A stretch of 64,000 bases of DNA, taken from NCBI RefSeq assembly GCF_051201685.1, contig NZ_CP179213.1, positions 1,860,001-1,924,000 of the forward strand, in the 5' to 3' direction. The DNA comes from Luminiphilus sp051201685. GTDB taxonomy: Bacteria; Pseudomonadota; Gammaproteobacteria; Pseudomonadales; Halieaceae. Made by a program: the position numbers and the translations under genes. The notes beneath the pieces are model-generated. The model saw nothing but the letters and a program-made list of their open reading frames with translations. It did not search any database and was not told the origin of the DNA. Below are positions 43,243 to 52,781 of this stretch, piece by piece (within the stretch, counting starts at the first letter, position 1; each line of letters opens with the position of its first letter).

Positions 43243-43818
43243 CTAAGCCAACTCGAGGCCTTGCTCAATGCCGTCGCACAATAAGTGACCCACAACAATG
43301 TGGCACTCTTGGATATGTGCGGTGACCTCTGAGGGCACCACCAAGGCAAGATCTGCTAATGAGTTCAAAACACCCCCAGATTTACCCGTCAACGCCAGCG
43401 TATGCATGCCGAGAGTTGTCGCGGTTTGAGTTGCCTCATTCACACTCGCTGAGTTACCGGACGTGGAAATACTAAGCAGCACATCGCCGGCACGACCCAA
43501 GCCCTCTACTTGACGCGAGAACACCGCGTCATAGCCGTAGTCGTTAGCGATCGCTGTCAGGGCTGATGAATCTGTAGTCAACGCTATAGCTGGCAGTGCA
43601 CGGCGATCGTCCACAAAACGTCCTATGAGCTCTGCAGCGATGTGCTGGGCGTCGGCGGCGGACCCCCCGTTCCCACAGATCAGGATTTTACTGCCCTCGC
43701 GCAAACGCTGGGTACAGAGCTGAATCATGGCGGTCATCGTGTCCAGCTCAGCTGATAATGCCGCAATGACAGCCGTGTGCTCGGTAAGGTAGTTTTTTAT
43801 TCTTTGGCTCAATATCAC
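43243..43818 (-). CDS. gmhA: sedoheptulose-7-phosphate isomerase / DiaA-like SIS protein
   Basis: A 191-residue SIS-domain isomerase. CGNGGSAADAQHIAAELIGR, the SISTSGNSASV phosphate loop and the ECHIVVGHLLCD helix are the GmhA/DiaA pattern. DiaA, a DnaA-binding homologue, is very similar in sequence, but adjacency to gmhB and hldE supports the heptose function: sedoheptulose 7-phosphate to D,D-heptose 7-phosphate. The start is a GTG at 43818. Some organisms use one gene for both roles; this cannot be excluded. Confidence 0.88.
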   Translation of the reverse strand: MILSQRIKNYLTEHTAVIAALSAELDTMTAMIQLCTQRLREGSKILICGNGGSAADAQHIAAELIGRFVDDRRALPAIALTTDSSALTAIANDYGYDAVFSRQVEGLGRAGDVLLSISTSGNSASVNEATQTATTLGMHTLALTGKSGGVLNSLADLALVVPSEVTAHIQECHIVVGHLLCDGIEQGLELA

Positions 43819-44105
43819 CTCAACTTCAGTTTTTCAGTGCTGTACGGGCAAGGGTAACATCTATAGAAATTGCTGATGCTTTAGCACTGAGCCTCATCAT
43901 ACCAGTGAGACCTTGTGGATGCAGAGGCACAGAGGCCGCCCTTTCAAGACCGCAGCGCCCTTGTCTGAACGCTGCCAAAGCCAAGAGCCTGCAGTCTATC
44001 GCCGGCGCAACGGCGCTAGGAGAACCGCCCCCGTGGCATGGGGCGATGAACATCGCTGATGCCCGTGCAGTGGTGCCTCAGCAAGACGCCCTAAATCACG
44101 CCGGC

Positions 44106-45449
44106 TCAGTTACTGGTACTTGAGACGACGATAATCCCCGATTTCATCACGAAATCTGGCGTTTCGAGACTGCTAACATCAGAGAAGGGATCTTGACGTA
44201 CCGCTACTAAGTCAGCAAAAAAATTCGGCGCTATCTGTCCTAGCTCATCTTCCACCCGTAGCAGCATTGCCGCATTAATTGTTGCTGCACGTAACGCTTC
44301 CATCACAGGCATGCCTACTTCGACCATGAAGCCAAATTCACGCCCATTCTTACCGTGAGGCGACACACCTGCATCAGTCCCAAAAGCAATCGGCACGCCT
44401 TGGCGCCAGGCTTCTGCAAATGTACTCTGAATCTGAGGGCCCACTGCAGCAGCCTTAGGCCGGACAACTGCAGGTAGCTTGCCCTCTTGCTCTGATAGCT
44501 CGGCCACCCATTTACCCGCAGATATGGTGGGCACGTACCACGTTTTATGAGCTTTCATCAAATCAATAGCTTCGGCATCCATATACGTCCCGTGTTCTAC
44601 CGAATGCACCCCGGCCCTAATCGCACGCTTCATGCCTTCTGCGCCATGAGCGTGAACCGCAACAACAAAGTCGTAATCACTAGCCGCCGCAATAACGGCT
44701 TCCAACTCTTCGCTGGTGAACTGCGGGTTGTCGCCACTTTTAGCGAGTGACAATACCCCTCCGGTAACCGTTAACTTAACGACATCACTGCCGTCTTTAT
44801 AACGCTGTCGCACCGCTTTATAGGCATCAGTAGGGCCGTTGATAACGCCCTCCTTTGGCCCAGGGTCCCCTCGCAAGTCTTCACGCAAGCCATTGGTGGG
44901 GTCGGCGTGACCACCAGTGGTTGCAATAGACTTTCCCGCGGCAAATATCCTTGGCCCCACTACAATGCCCGCATTGATGGCGTCTCTCAGAGCGAAAAGT
45001 GCGTCTTTATCATTGGCCCCAAGGTCACGTACTGTCGTGAATCCAGCCTCGAGGGTTCGACGGGCATAGACTGTCGAGCGCAAAGCAATATCCGCTGAGT
45101 TCATGTAGAACCCCTCTGAATAGCTGCCAGGCGGATTTAATTCCTGCCCCAAATGCACATGCATATCCATGAAACCCGGCATCACTGTGGCATCTCTAAG
45201 ATCGATAACCTCAACATTTTCGTCAGTCGAGTAGCCTGGTGTCACAGCGACAATTCGATCGCCCTCAATTTGAATGGTTTGCTCCGTAAGGACACGGCCG
45301 TTCGCAACATCGACTAGCCGCCCGGCATGAATCATTGTGCTGGCATGTGCCCCGGCACTACACAACACGACAACCAGCAACCACAGGTGACGGAGACCAA
45401 TGGGGTTTATCCCACGTTGCAGTACGCTACGGACGCTCTTGGTGTCCAT
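44106..45449 (-). CDS. exported prolidase-like amidohydrolase
   Basis: A 447-residue periplasmic amidohydrolase (signal segment LRHLWLLVVVLCSAGAHA after a basic N-terminus). The binuclear site seems complete: HVH in FMDMHVHLG, the carboxylated-lysine candidate in VVKLTVTGG, histidines in VAVHAHG and SVEHGTY, and Asp in AFGTDAGVSPHGKN. This is the Xaa-Pro dipeptidase-like (Sgx9260/imidazolonepropionase-like) group acting on N-acyl or prolyl dipeptides. It starts three bases after the cupin stop, so both are in one operon. Confidence 0.92.
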   Translation of the reverse strand: MDTKSVRSVLQRGINPIGLRHLWLLVVVLCSAGAHASTMIHAGRLVDVANGRVLTEQTIQIEGDRIVAVTPGYSTDENVEVIDLRDATVMPGFMDMHVHLGQELNPPGSYSEGFYMNSADIALRSTVYARRTLEAGFTTVRDLGANDKDALFALRDAINAGIVVGPRIFAAGKSIATTGGHADPTNGLREDLRGDPGPKEGVINGPTDAYKAVRQRYKDGSDVVKLTVTGGVLSLAKSGDNPQFTSEELEAVIAAASDYDFVVAVHAHGAEGMKRAIRAGVHSVEHGTYMDAEAIDLMKAHKTWYVPTISAGKWVAELSEQEGKLPAVVRPKAAAVGPQIQSTFAEAWRQGVPIAFGTDAGVSPHGKNGREFGFMVEVGMPVMEALRAATINAAMLLRVEDELGQIAPNFFADLVAVRQDPFSDVSSLETPDFVMKSGIIVVSSTSN

Positions 45450-45452
45450 CGG

Positions 45453-45794
45453 CTACTGCCCCACCGCTGCGGGCGGCGCTTTATTTATGGGTTGGGTCAA
45501 TGCTTCTGGAGCTTGTTCGAACCCAATGATGGCCGAATAGCCCGAGCTCTCTTCACGATGCACGACACCTGCAGTGGCATTAATTTTCGTGCCACGCACA
45601 CAGCTAATAGGCCCTTCCATACCTTCAACAGTCAGCATCAGCTCACCCTTGGTAACATAAACAACGGCATCAAAATCGTGCCAGTGAAAATCATTAGACT
45701 CTGCAGGTATGTCGAGTGTCACCGCATGCCAGTTTTTCGCTTCGATTTGCGCGAAGGCTTCTGCCTCATCAGAAAAAGATTCAACGTTGTTCAT
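45453..45794 (-). CDS. small cupin-domain protein
   Basis: A 113-residue single cupin. The ATG at 45794 is preceded by GGAG; a TTG at 45806 is less likely. The first cupin motif contains FHWHDFDAVVYVTKGE, with two His and a Glu as metal ligands, and the second includes the AGVVHREES histidine. It has no signal peptide, while the next gene in the operon encodes an exported amidohydrolase, so a shared pathway is uncertain. A metal-dependent enzyme or ligand-binding role is possible. Confidence 0.85.
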   Translation of the reverse strand: MNNVESFSDEAEAFAQIEAKNWHAVTLDIPAESNDFHWHDFDAVVYVTKGELMLTVEGMEGPISCVRGTKINATAGVVHREESSGYSAIIGFEQAPEALTQPINKAPPAAVGQ

Positions 45795-45943
45795 CGCTAT
45801 CTCCAAGTTGTCTACGTCATGCTACGCAATCACGTATCGCAGCAACAACAATACCAAGGGTAATTCTCGTCTCTGAAATATTACAACACCCTGCAGCGAC
45901 GCGAAAACCCAACGCTCAAACCCTTCTCATAGGAATGGGTTTT

Positions 45944-47677
45944 TTATGCCAAAGCGCTCCGCAAAGAGTCTTCGAGTTGAGCCTGAATATTTTGAACGAT
46001 CGACTCATCCTCTAAGTAGGGATTCATCACCACCATTCGCACCACCGTGAGGTAATCGGTATCGAGTGATCCACCCCAGCGGGCAACGGTACCAGCGACT
46101 AACTGCCCGTAGTTTTCGACGGTCAAGCCGGTGCGGGTTGCCGACAATTCTGTACTTGCACGAAAGTGCGCAATCACAGCTTCCGTTTTCCGATTGGCCT
46201 CGCTAACAGCGTCTCCTTCTGCGGCAATCGCAAAACACATAACATTTGTGTCGCTCGAGTCCAGCATGCGGATGTCAGAGGAAACTTTGGAAATCGCTTC
46301 GTAAAGCATGCGAGTGATCGATAAACTTTTATTCAAAAACCGACCATGCCCCTGATTATTCAGCGGCATGATCTTTGCGCTCAGCCATACCGCACTGGGC
46401 CCTGTGGCTGCTCTTGAGCCTTCTAAGGTCGTAGACCAACTGGGAAACTTTGCGTCAGCAATCTCTTCAAGGTAGGGCGCGTGAATATTGGAAACAAGGT
46501 ACGCATTGGGGTCGGGGACTAAAAAGGCGCCACAGGCATAGGGCACAAATCCCAGCTTATGGGGATCTAAGGTCAAAGAACTAGCCCTAGGAAAAGCCTG
46601 CAAGGCCGCCTCACTCTCGGCCGATAGTGAACTCCCCTCTCCTTTTAAAAGGCTGCAAAAATATCCGCCATAAGCGGCGTCAATGTGATGCCAAATATGA
46701 AGGCCACGATGTTCACAAAGATCCTCAAGCAGATCAGCCACTTTATCCACCGGATCAATCATGCCGAGCTCAGTTGTTCCTGCAACCGAAACTACCATCA
46801 TGACTGGACGCCCTGCTTTTTCTGCTCGATCAATCTGCGCCTTCAGCGCCAGGGGAGAGAGCCTGCCTTTTTCATCAAGATCACAAGACCAAACAGCCTC
46901 ACGACCTAAACCAAAAATGTTGGCCGCCTTGGGCCAGGAATAATGCTTGTTGCCCGGCACCAACAACACCGGCTCTGGCCATTCTTCTTCAAAGTGTTCC
47001 CGCGCGAATCGAGACATTGCAAGAGCGCCCATAACGACACTGCTGAAAGGCAAGAGGTCAGGCTCAGAGAGGCCATGACATTTCATCTGCTCGTGGTAGA
47101 CAGACCAACCACAATGCGCCCAATCAAACAGCGGAGCATCGCTGTGCCCATTAACTTTTAGCCAAACGCCTAAAGCTAACCAGTGATCTAGCCGGTAGCG
47201 CGCGCGCCATACGGCCTCAAAGTTCGCTAGGGTTCCCCCGGAAGTAAAATGACCTCTCGCCGGTTTTGGATCGAGCCCCACCATGTTTGCCAGCAGATTT
47301 ATGGCTTCAGTCTCAAGGGCAGAACCGACGACCGCAGCCTCTCTTGACGCAAGATTAGCGTTTTCAAACAGCATCGCCATATGGCCCAAAAGAGCCGGGA
47401 TTGATACGTCTGACACCATGTGCCCTAAGTATCGCGGGCTAAACGTCGGAATTTCCTCCCGTAATAAATCCAGCAACTCCTCTAAGGCGGATAAAACCGT
47501 CGCCTGATCGCCATGATGAGTAGTGGTGGATAACGGGTGCCATTCGGAATCAGCGGCAAACCGTTGCGATCTGCGTTGCATCGTCACCGACAATAAGTGA
47601 TCCCAGAGCGATGAAAAAACCTGACCTTGCTCACCTTTGGGCCCTATAAAGAGTGTCGATTTGCTGCCAGCCGTCAT
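45944..47677 (-). CDS. PLP-dependent group II decarboxylase-like protein
   Basis: A 577-residue fold-type I PLP enzyme of the glutamate/tyrosine/aspartate decarboxylase group. FTSGGTLANFEAVWRAR binds the cofactor phosphate, HIDAAYGGYF supplies the Asp to the pyridine nitrogen, and the Schiff-base lysine is in LDPHKLGFVPYACG. An N-terminal section with FSPRYLGHMVSDVSIPALLG matches family members that act on tyrosine, aspartate or cysteine sulfinate; the substrate cannot be chosen. The stop codon sits in a T-rich stretch at a weak hairpin. Confidence 0.9.
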   Translation of the reverse strand: MTAGSKSTLFIGPKGEQGQVFSSLWDHLLSVTMQRRSQRFAADSEWHPLSTTTHHGDQATVLSALEELLDLLREEIPTFSPRYLGHMVSDVSIPALLGHMAMLFENANLASREAAVVGSALETEAINLLANMVGLDPKPARGHFTSGGTLANFEAVWRARYRLDHWLALGVWLKVNGHSDAPLFDWAHCGWSVYHEQMKCHGLSEPDLLPFSSVVMGALAMSRFAREHFEEEWPEPVLLVPGNKHYSWPKAANIFGLGREAVWSCDLDEKGRLSPLALKAQIDRAEKAGRPVMMVVSVAGTTELGMIDPVDKVADLLEDLCEHRGLHIWHHIDAAYGGYFCSLLKGEGSSLSAESEAALQAFPRASSLTLDPHKLGFVPYACGAFLVPDPNAYLVSNIHAPYLEEIADAKFPSWSTTLEGSRAATGPSAVWLSAKIMPLNNQGHGRFLNKSLSITRMLYEAISKVSSDIRMLDSSDTNVMCFAIAAEGDAVSEANRKTEAVIAHFRASTELSATRTGLTVENYGQLVAGTVARWGGSLDTDYLTVVRMVVMNPYLEDESIVQNIQAQLEDSLRSALA

Positions 47678-48014
47678 GGCAATCCATGCCTTATTTCTTG
47701 ATGTTAGAGACTAAACAATACCACTTATGAATGCTCGGTAGGATGCGCAATAAAAGTGCATTTACCGTTGTCTAATATGTTGACTCCAGCGAGAGAATCA
47801 TCGCAAGACTGGTCGACTTCAACCTCAGTGTCTTATAGCGCAGCCTGCGAAACCATAGCTCATGATTAGCAGTTAGATGCCAGCGCTCAGACAGTAAAAA
47901 CGATGTCCGCGCCAGGCTATCAAAACGCGACCCTTCGTAAATTAAAGGCTTTCAAACTGAACTTTTTAGGCGTACGTTTGAGCATCTAATAAACTCTAAC
48001 GAAAGGATTTTTTC
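47678..48014. other. divergent intergenic region
   Basis: This gap separates the minus-strand decarboxylase from a plus-strand small secreted protein and should hold both promoters. AAAGGA precedes the ATG at 48015. Nothing else is evident. Confidence 0.4.
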
Positions 48015-48275
48015 ATGAAATCAACCACTATAGCTCGCGCTACCGCATTCGCATTGGCTGTGCTTTTGCAGGCTTCCACAGCTTCTGCCGCTGATGCAGC
48101 CGGCGAACTGATGGCCGCTTTAAAAACCTGCAAAGCTGATGCCAGCGTAATGAAAGCCGCTGAGGCTATGATCAAAAAAAATAAAGGCATGCCCTCGGAT
48201 AACGCCGTGGACGACTTTATTGACGACTTAGATAGCGACAAACTGATCGATTGCATTGATGACAATCTCGACTGA
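48015..48275 (+). CDS. small secreted acidic protein
   Basis: An 86-residue protein with an AAAGGA ribosome binding site, a signal peptide (MKSTTIARATAFALAVLLQA, cleavage after STASA) and a mature domain of about 60 residues. The C-terminal half is strongly acidic (DNAVDDFIDDLDSDKLIDC, then IDDNLD). Two cysteines, in ALKTCKAD and LIDCIDD, could form one disulfide. The pattern recalls small helical periplasmic proteins that bind cations, but no family is recognised. Confidence 0.7.
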   Translation: MKSTTIARATAFALAVLLQASTASAADAAGELMAALKTCKADASVMKAAEAMIKKNKGMPSDNAVDDFIDDLDSDKLIDCIDDNLD

Positions 48276-48635
48276 GTAAAAACACTCGAATCGGCTGCGC
48301 TATTGGGCGCAGCTTAACCGAGCATGATATCGCTAGACTCCAAGCGCGCGTGACCGAATCAGCAAACGCGGCAGGGGCCTTTGCGCCACACTGATGCGCT
48401 GCGCAGCCGTTTCAACCGCCTCTAACTTTAATGAAATTTAAGCAACCGGGCTTTGAATCCCGCTTCCTCAAGCTCGTCAACAAACAGCGACTCGAGCGCA
48501 CCACACCCGCATTTATGCAGCGTAAAACGGCGTACCCGCGACGGTTATGCACGACTGTAGAGTACAATATGGCACATGCCCCACTGGCGTGCTCGAGAGC
48601 ACTTAGCTATTGCCTTGAAAAAGGATTGTTGTTTC
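48276..48635. other. intergenic region with a hairpin
   Basis: GCTGCGC (48294-48300) and GCGCAGC (48307-48313) form a seven-base stem 18 bases after the secreted-protein stop, followed only by TTAA. It may be a weak terminator or an mRNA-stabilising hairpin. The remaining 320 bases show no credible gene. Confidence 0.4.
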
Positions 48636-49274
48636 ATGAATGTACTTTTAGCGGGGGGTACCGGCCTTGTAGGTCGGGCCTTCACCACACAAGCCAACGA
48701 GCACAACATTAGCCTAACGACGGTGGGCCGCCGCGTGACCGGTAGCGCTCCGAATGAGTTGGTTGTTGATTTTGCCGCCCTACCCGCTTTGCCTCCAGCA
48801 GAAATCGCCGTGTGCACACTGGGCACGACCATCGCTGATGCGGGTTCCAAGACAGCTTTTAAGGCCATTGATTTCGATGCCGTGCTGGCCTTTGCCAATG
48901 CAGCAAAGCAAGCAGGGGCTGAGCATTTTCTGATCGTCACGGCAATCGGAGCCGATGCCAACGCCAGTGCTTTTTATGCACGAATCAAAGGTGCGGTGGA
49001 AATCGAGCTGGCTAACTTGGGGTTCGCACGACTGGATATTTTACAGCCCGGCCTCTTATTGGGTGAACGCGAAGTTCGACGACCCGTAGAGCATCTGTTA
49101 CAGCGGTTAGCGCCGGCAATAGCGCTACTTACCCGAGGGCCCTGGGATCGATACGCCAGCATTTCAGCGGAGCAACTCGCCCGAGCGTTGCTAGCCCTCT
49201 GCCACGAAAAATCTCCCGGCGTCTTTTATCATCGAAGTCCGGAACTGCAGCATCTGGGCGATAAAAACTTTTAG
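48636..49274 (+). CDS. NAD(P)-binding Rossmann protein, HTATIP2-like
   Basis: A 212-residue atypical SDR. The ATG at 48636 follows AAGGA and gives the immediate nucleotide loop LLAGGTGLVGRAF; longer in-frame starts precede that strand. The TLGTTIADAG and LIVTAIGADANASAFYARIKG segments and the DILQPGLLLGERE end are typical of the YwnB/HTATIP2-like group. The reaction is unknown. It is a single-gene unit between the small secreted protein and the antiporter. Confidence 0.85.
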   Translation: MNVLLAGGTGLVGRAFTTQANEHNISLTTVGRRVTGSAPNELVVDFAALPALPPAEIAVCTLGTTIADAGSKTAFKAIDFDAVLAFANAAKQAGAEHFLIVTAIGADANASAFYARIKGAVEIELANLGFARLDILQPGLLLGEREVRRPVEHLLQRLAPAIALLTRGPWDRYASISAEQLARALLALCHEKSPGVFYHRSPELQHLGDKNF

Positions 49275-49535
49275 ACGAGTGCGCCAAAATCGTTTAACGG
49301 CGCATGTTGTTACGCCTGCCCGCGTCGTAGCAAACACAGAACTCATCCAAGCCAGCACCGTGCCATCAGAGATTTTTTGTGGATCAGACTATCGCAGTAC
49401 ACAACTCCTAGAACCCTAGCAGCTGGAGAAAGCAATTTTCAAACAGTGGCGCGCCAGTTGAGTATTCAGACGCTCTACAAGGCATAATGAGACAGCGAGT
49501 CCACCATCTATTCCTCTCCTAACTGGAGTTTCAAT

Positions 49536-51422
49536 ATGCAGCGCAACACCCTGCAATCCATAATGCGCAAACTTTGTCTAACAATAGGTCTATGGTTAAC
49601 CTTCGGTGCCAATGTCAGCGGCGCTGAAATTGAAGCTCCTCAGGTATTTCTTCGAGGCATTGACTACACCATCACCGTCACAGGGGACGACGCTCAAACT
49701 GCGGTGCTCACTACTGAGGCCAATACCTATTACCCACAGCCCGATGGTGACGGCTGGGCCTTCCGAAATGTGCGGTCTGGCGATGGCGACGTTTTAGAAC
49801 TTACGCTGCGTAGCGACATGCAAACAACCAGCGCGGTGGTACCCGTCATTGCTGCTTGGATCTCCGTGCTGCCCCCGGTATTAGCAATAGTAATAGCGCT
49901 TCTGATTCGCAGCGTACTGCCCGCCCTCATGCTGGGACTTTGGTTGGGGGCCTGGGCGTTGCAAGGCATGTCACTTAAAGGCTTGTTCCTTGGACTCTTC
50001 ACTAGTTTTGAAGTTTACGTTGCCAATGCCGTCGTCAATCGTGACCACGTTACCATTATGCTTTTTACCTTCATGATCGCTGGCATGGTGGGCATCGTGT
50101 CTCGCAATGGCGGGATGCGTGGAATTGTCGAATTAATCATTAAAGGCGCAAGCAGTGCCAAAAGAGGCCAACTAGCAGTCTGGTCGCTGGGACTGGTTAT
50201 TTTCTTCGATGATTACTCCAACACCCTAGTTGTCGGCAACTCGAGTCGCTCTATCACCGATCGTCTTCGGATATCTCGGGAAAAACTCGCCTATATCGTG
50301 GACTCAACCGCAGCACCTATTGCAACGATCGCTTTGGTCACCACGTGGATTGGGTATCAGGTTAGCCTTATCGGCGACGCCATCGCAAAAATCGACGGTC
50401 TCACCATGAGCGCCTATAGCCTTTTCTTAAACTCTATCCTCTATAGCTTTTATCCGTTTATGGCTATGTTTTTGGTCGTGCTTATCATAACCACCGGGCG
50501 GGAATTTGGCCCTATGTTAAAAGCTGAGCGTCGCGCTCGATCAACTGGGGTTACTGCGCCGCCCGTCAAATCAACGGTGGGGGCAGACGACGAAGCCGCC
50601 TTGGCTATGAAACCGGGTTTACCACCGAGGGCCATTAACGCCCTACTGCCAGTGGCTGTTATGGCAGGCAGCATTCTCGCTGGTCTCTACATAACCGGTG
50701 AAGGCGATACCGTAAGCGATATCGTGGGAACCGCAGATTCCTACAGAGCCCTGATGTGGGCATCATTGTTATCGGCTTTTACCGCAGTGGTTATGAGCAG
50801 CGTGCAGCGGCTACTGTCCCTTGAAGAAATTGTCGACGCCTGGATTTCTGGCGCTCGATTTACTTTCGTCGCAATGATCATTTTAGTCCTCGCTTGGTCC
50901 ATGTCAGAAATCAGCAGCGAGCTTCATACTGCCGACTTTTTAATTGCCAGCCTTGGGGATAATTTGCCCGTCACAATGCTGCCTGCCACGGTTTTTGTGC
51001 TGGCCGCCTTTACCGCGTTTTCGACAGGCAGCAGCTGGGGCGCAATGGGTATTTTACTGCCGCTTGTGATGCCCCTAGCCTGGGCTGTCATGAGCGCCAA
51101 TGGACAAGCTGATCCGGAGCATTACTACCTACTCTACTCATCAGTGTCTGGCGTTCTAGCAGGAGCCGTTTGGGGAGACCACTGCTCACCCATTTCGGAC
51201 ACAACCGTAATGTCCTCGCTGTCAGCGGGGTGCGATCATATCGAGCACGTGCGCACTCAACTACCCTATGCGCTGCTAGCGGGCGGAGCGGCTTTGCTCG
51301 TGGGCACCGTACCTACCAGTTTTGGGGTGCCCTGGTGGGTCGGAATGCTCGCTGCGGCGGGAGTAACTGCGATTAGCCTGCGTGTTTTAGGGGAAAAGGT
51401 AGAAAACTATCACGCTGATTAG
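49536..51422 (+). CDS. NhaC-family Na+/H+ antiporter with extra N-terminal domain
   Basis: A 628-residue integral membrane protein. The ATG follows GGAG. A signal peptide-like segment (residues 10-30) precedes about 75 residues of beta-rich extracytoplasmic sequence (DYTITVTGDDAQTAVLTTEA), then about eleven membrane segments with the NhaC marks: FFDDYSNTLVVGNSSR, STAAPIATIALVTTWIG, and FSTGSSWGAMGILLPLV with WGDHCSPISDTTVMSS. NhaC-type antiporters exchange Na+ for H+ or organic anions. The N-terminal domain is not in standard members (about 460 residues). Substrate uncertain. Confidence 0.9.
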   Translation: MQRNTLQSIMRKLCLTIGLWLTFGANVSGAEIEAPQVFLRGIDYTITVTGDDAQTAVLTTEANTYYPQPDGDGWAFRNVRSGDGDVLELTLRSDMQTTSAVVPVIAAWISVLPPVLAIVIALLIRSVLPALMLGLWLGAWALQGMSLKGLFLGLFTSFEVYVANAVVNRDHVTIMLFTFMIAGMVGIVSRNGGMRGIVELIIKGASSAKRGQLAVWSLGLVIFFDDYSNTLVVGNSSRSITDRLRISREKLAYIVDSTAAPIATIALVTTWIGYQVSLIGDAIAKIDGLTMSAYSLFLNSILYSFYPFMAMFLVVLIITTGREFGPMLKAERRARSTGVTAPPVKSTVGADDEAALAMKPGLPPRAINALLPVAVMAGSILAGLYITGEGDTVSDIVGTADSYRALMWASLLSAFTAVVMSSVQRLLSLEEIVDAWISGARFTFVAMIILVLAWSMSEISSELHTADFLIASLGDNLPVTMLPATVFVLAAFTAFSTGSSWGAMGILLPLVMPLAWAVMSANGQADPEHYYLLYSSVSGVLAGAVWGDHCSPISDTTVMSSLSAGCDHIEHVRTQLPYALLAGGAALLVGTVPTSFGVPWWVGMLAAAGVTAISLRVLGEKVENYHAD

Positions 51423-51485
51423 TGGCGGTTTTCTGGAGCGTTAAATCTACCCAGAGACCAACGCTTAAGCCGCACTAAAATTTTA
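51420..51485 (+). terminator. possible complex terminator after the antiporter gene
   Basis: TTAGTGGCGG at the stop codon can pair, with one bulge, with CCGCACTAA near 51471-51479, and an inner GCGTT/AACGC pair lies between. AATTTT follows. The long loop makes it a weak candidate. The rest of the gap to 51728 has no visible gene. Confidence 0.35.
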
Positions 51486-51728
51486 GGTCTCAAGGCGCTC
51501 AGGCATCACGCGCACACGAATACCGAAGTACGAACAGAGGCAAAAGACCGGGGCTGAGGGCGATACTACAACCTGGTGGGAGGACCATGGGCATAAGGCA
51601 CTAGGTTTGATCCAGGTCACCGGTCGATGGACCGTCCCACGAACCCTGCGTAAAGGCTCCTCTAGGGCACGCAAAATTATAATGTTGTTTATAATTAAGG
51701 GCTCTTATACTCCGACCTTAAAGCTGTA

Positions 51729-52778
51729 ATGGCACAAGTAGGCACCGTTATTACTATGAACACTTGGACCTTCAAATCTGCAAAGGGCGCGCGCTGGCAT
51801 ACCGGCGCCCTACTCTATGCGTTAACGGCTTATGTCGCCGGCTGGTGGTTATTATTTGAGGGCGGCGGGATCGGGTTTTTACCCGGGGTATTGCTGCTGG
51901 GCCACGGCATGATTATCGCCGCTTACTTCATTCATGAGTGCGCCCACAATACGGTTTTCACCACCAATAAACACAATGGACAGCTGGCCAATATCTTAGG
52001 TTGGATTTGTGGGTCCTGTTACGGCACCTTCAAAGATATTCGAACAAAGCACCTAAGACACCACGTCGAAAACGACGATGTGATGTGGTTCGATTACGAA
52101 GATTTTTTTCGACGACACCCCCGGGTTTATAAGCTCACCACCTTTTTAGAATGGTTCTATATTCCTGCTCACGACATTCTTATGCACAGCATTATGGTAT
52201 TTACCGCATTTATCATTCCAGAGCGGCGCAACCAACTGTCGCGCAATGTCACGGTCATTTGTATCCGTGGCGCGCTGTTAGCCGCGGTGGCCACTCTCAA
52301 CCCCTTTGCGCTCTTAGGCTACATGATTGCCTATATGATCATGATTATTGTGTTGCGGTTTGTGGACGGACTCGAACACGACTACCCCTACAACACCAAC
52401 CTGTTCGGCGGCCCCATTTCAGAGCACAAGGGTGACCTCGTTTGGGAGCAGGCGCACACCTTTAGCCCCATCTTGTCCTGGCGCTACGAATGCGTGAACT
52501 GGCTGATATTGAACTTTGGCTATCACAACGCTCACCACGCTAAACCCACCGCGCCTTGGTATGAGCTGCCCACACTCCATCGCGAGTTGTTTGGCGAGGA
52601 TCCACAAACCGTTATACGGCTCTGGCCACAGCTTGTGATGTACCACCGATACCGCACCTACCGAATTTTTCACGATGCGCCGGGCATTCGTTCGGTAAGC
52701 GGGCCCGCTTTCCTCAAAGCAGCCCAATCAGCGCAGCTAACAGGTGGCAATGCGGCCTCCTTTTTAACGGCGTTTTAA
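51729..52778 (+). CDS. membrane fatty acid desaturase-like protein
   Basis: A 349-residue membrane di-iron desaturase/hydroxylase-family protein. The three histidine boxes are HECAH (69-73), HLRHH (108-112) and HNAHH (266-270), with further His in GLEHDYP and QAHTFS. Four to five hydrophobic segments flank them. Members insert double bonds or hydroxyls in acyl chains or carotenoids; this one's substrate is unknown. No clear ribosome binding site precedes the ATG; a second ATG ten codons on is possible. The following TIM-barrel gene starts after three bases, so the two are coupled. Confidence 0.88.
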   Translation: MAQVGTVITMNTWTFKSAKGARWHTGALLYALTAYVAGWWLLFEGGGIGFLPGVLLLGHGMIIAAYFIHECAHNTVFTTNKHNGQLANILGWICGSCYGTFKDIRTKHLRHHVENDDVMWFDYEDFFRRHPRVYKLTTFLEWFYIPAHDILMHSIMVFTAFIIPERRNQLSRNVTVICIRGALLAAVATLNPFALLGYMIAYMIMIIVLRFVDGLEHDYPYNTNLFGGPISEHKGDLVWEQAHTFSPILSWRYECVNWLILNFGYHNAHHAKPTAPWYELPTLHRELFGEDPQTVIRLWPQLVMYHRYRTYRIFHDAPGIRSVSGPAFLKAAQSAQLTGGNAASFLTAF

Positions 52779-52781
52779 ACC

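Noticed and set aside
43826..44123. Opposing open frames between gmhA and the amidohydrolase
   Set aside because: They mirror each other on both strands without ribosome binding sites; most likely chance frames in GC-rich spacer.
45918..45946. Hairpin-like AAACCC...GGGTTTTTT sequence at the decarboxylase stop
   Set aside because: The T run follows on the plus strand, where no gene reads into it, and the stem is imperfect. On the minus strand the T run is on the wrong side, so it is not a good terminator for the decarboxylase.
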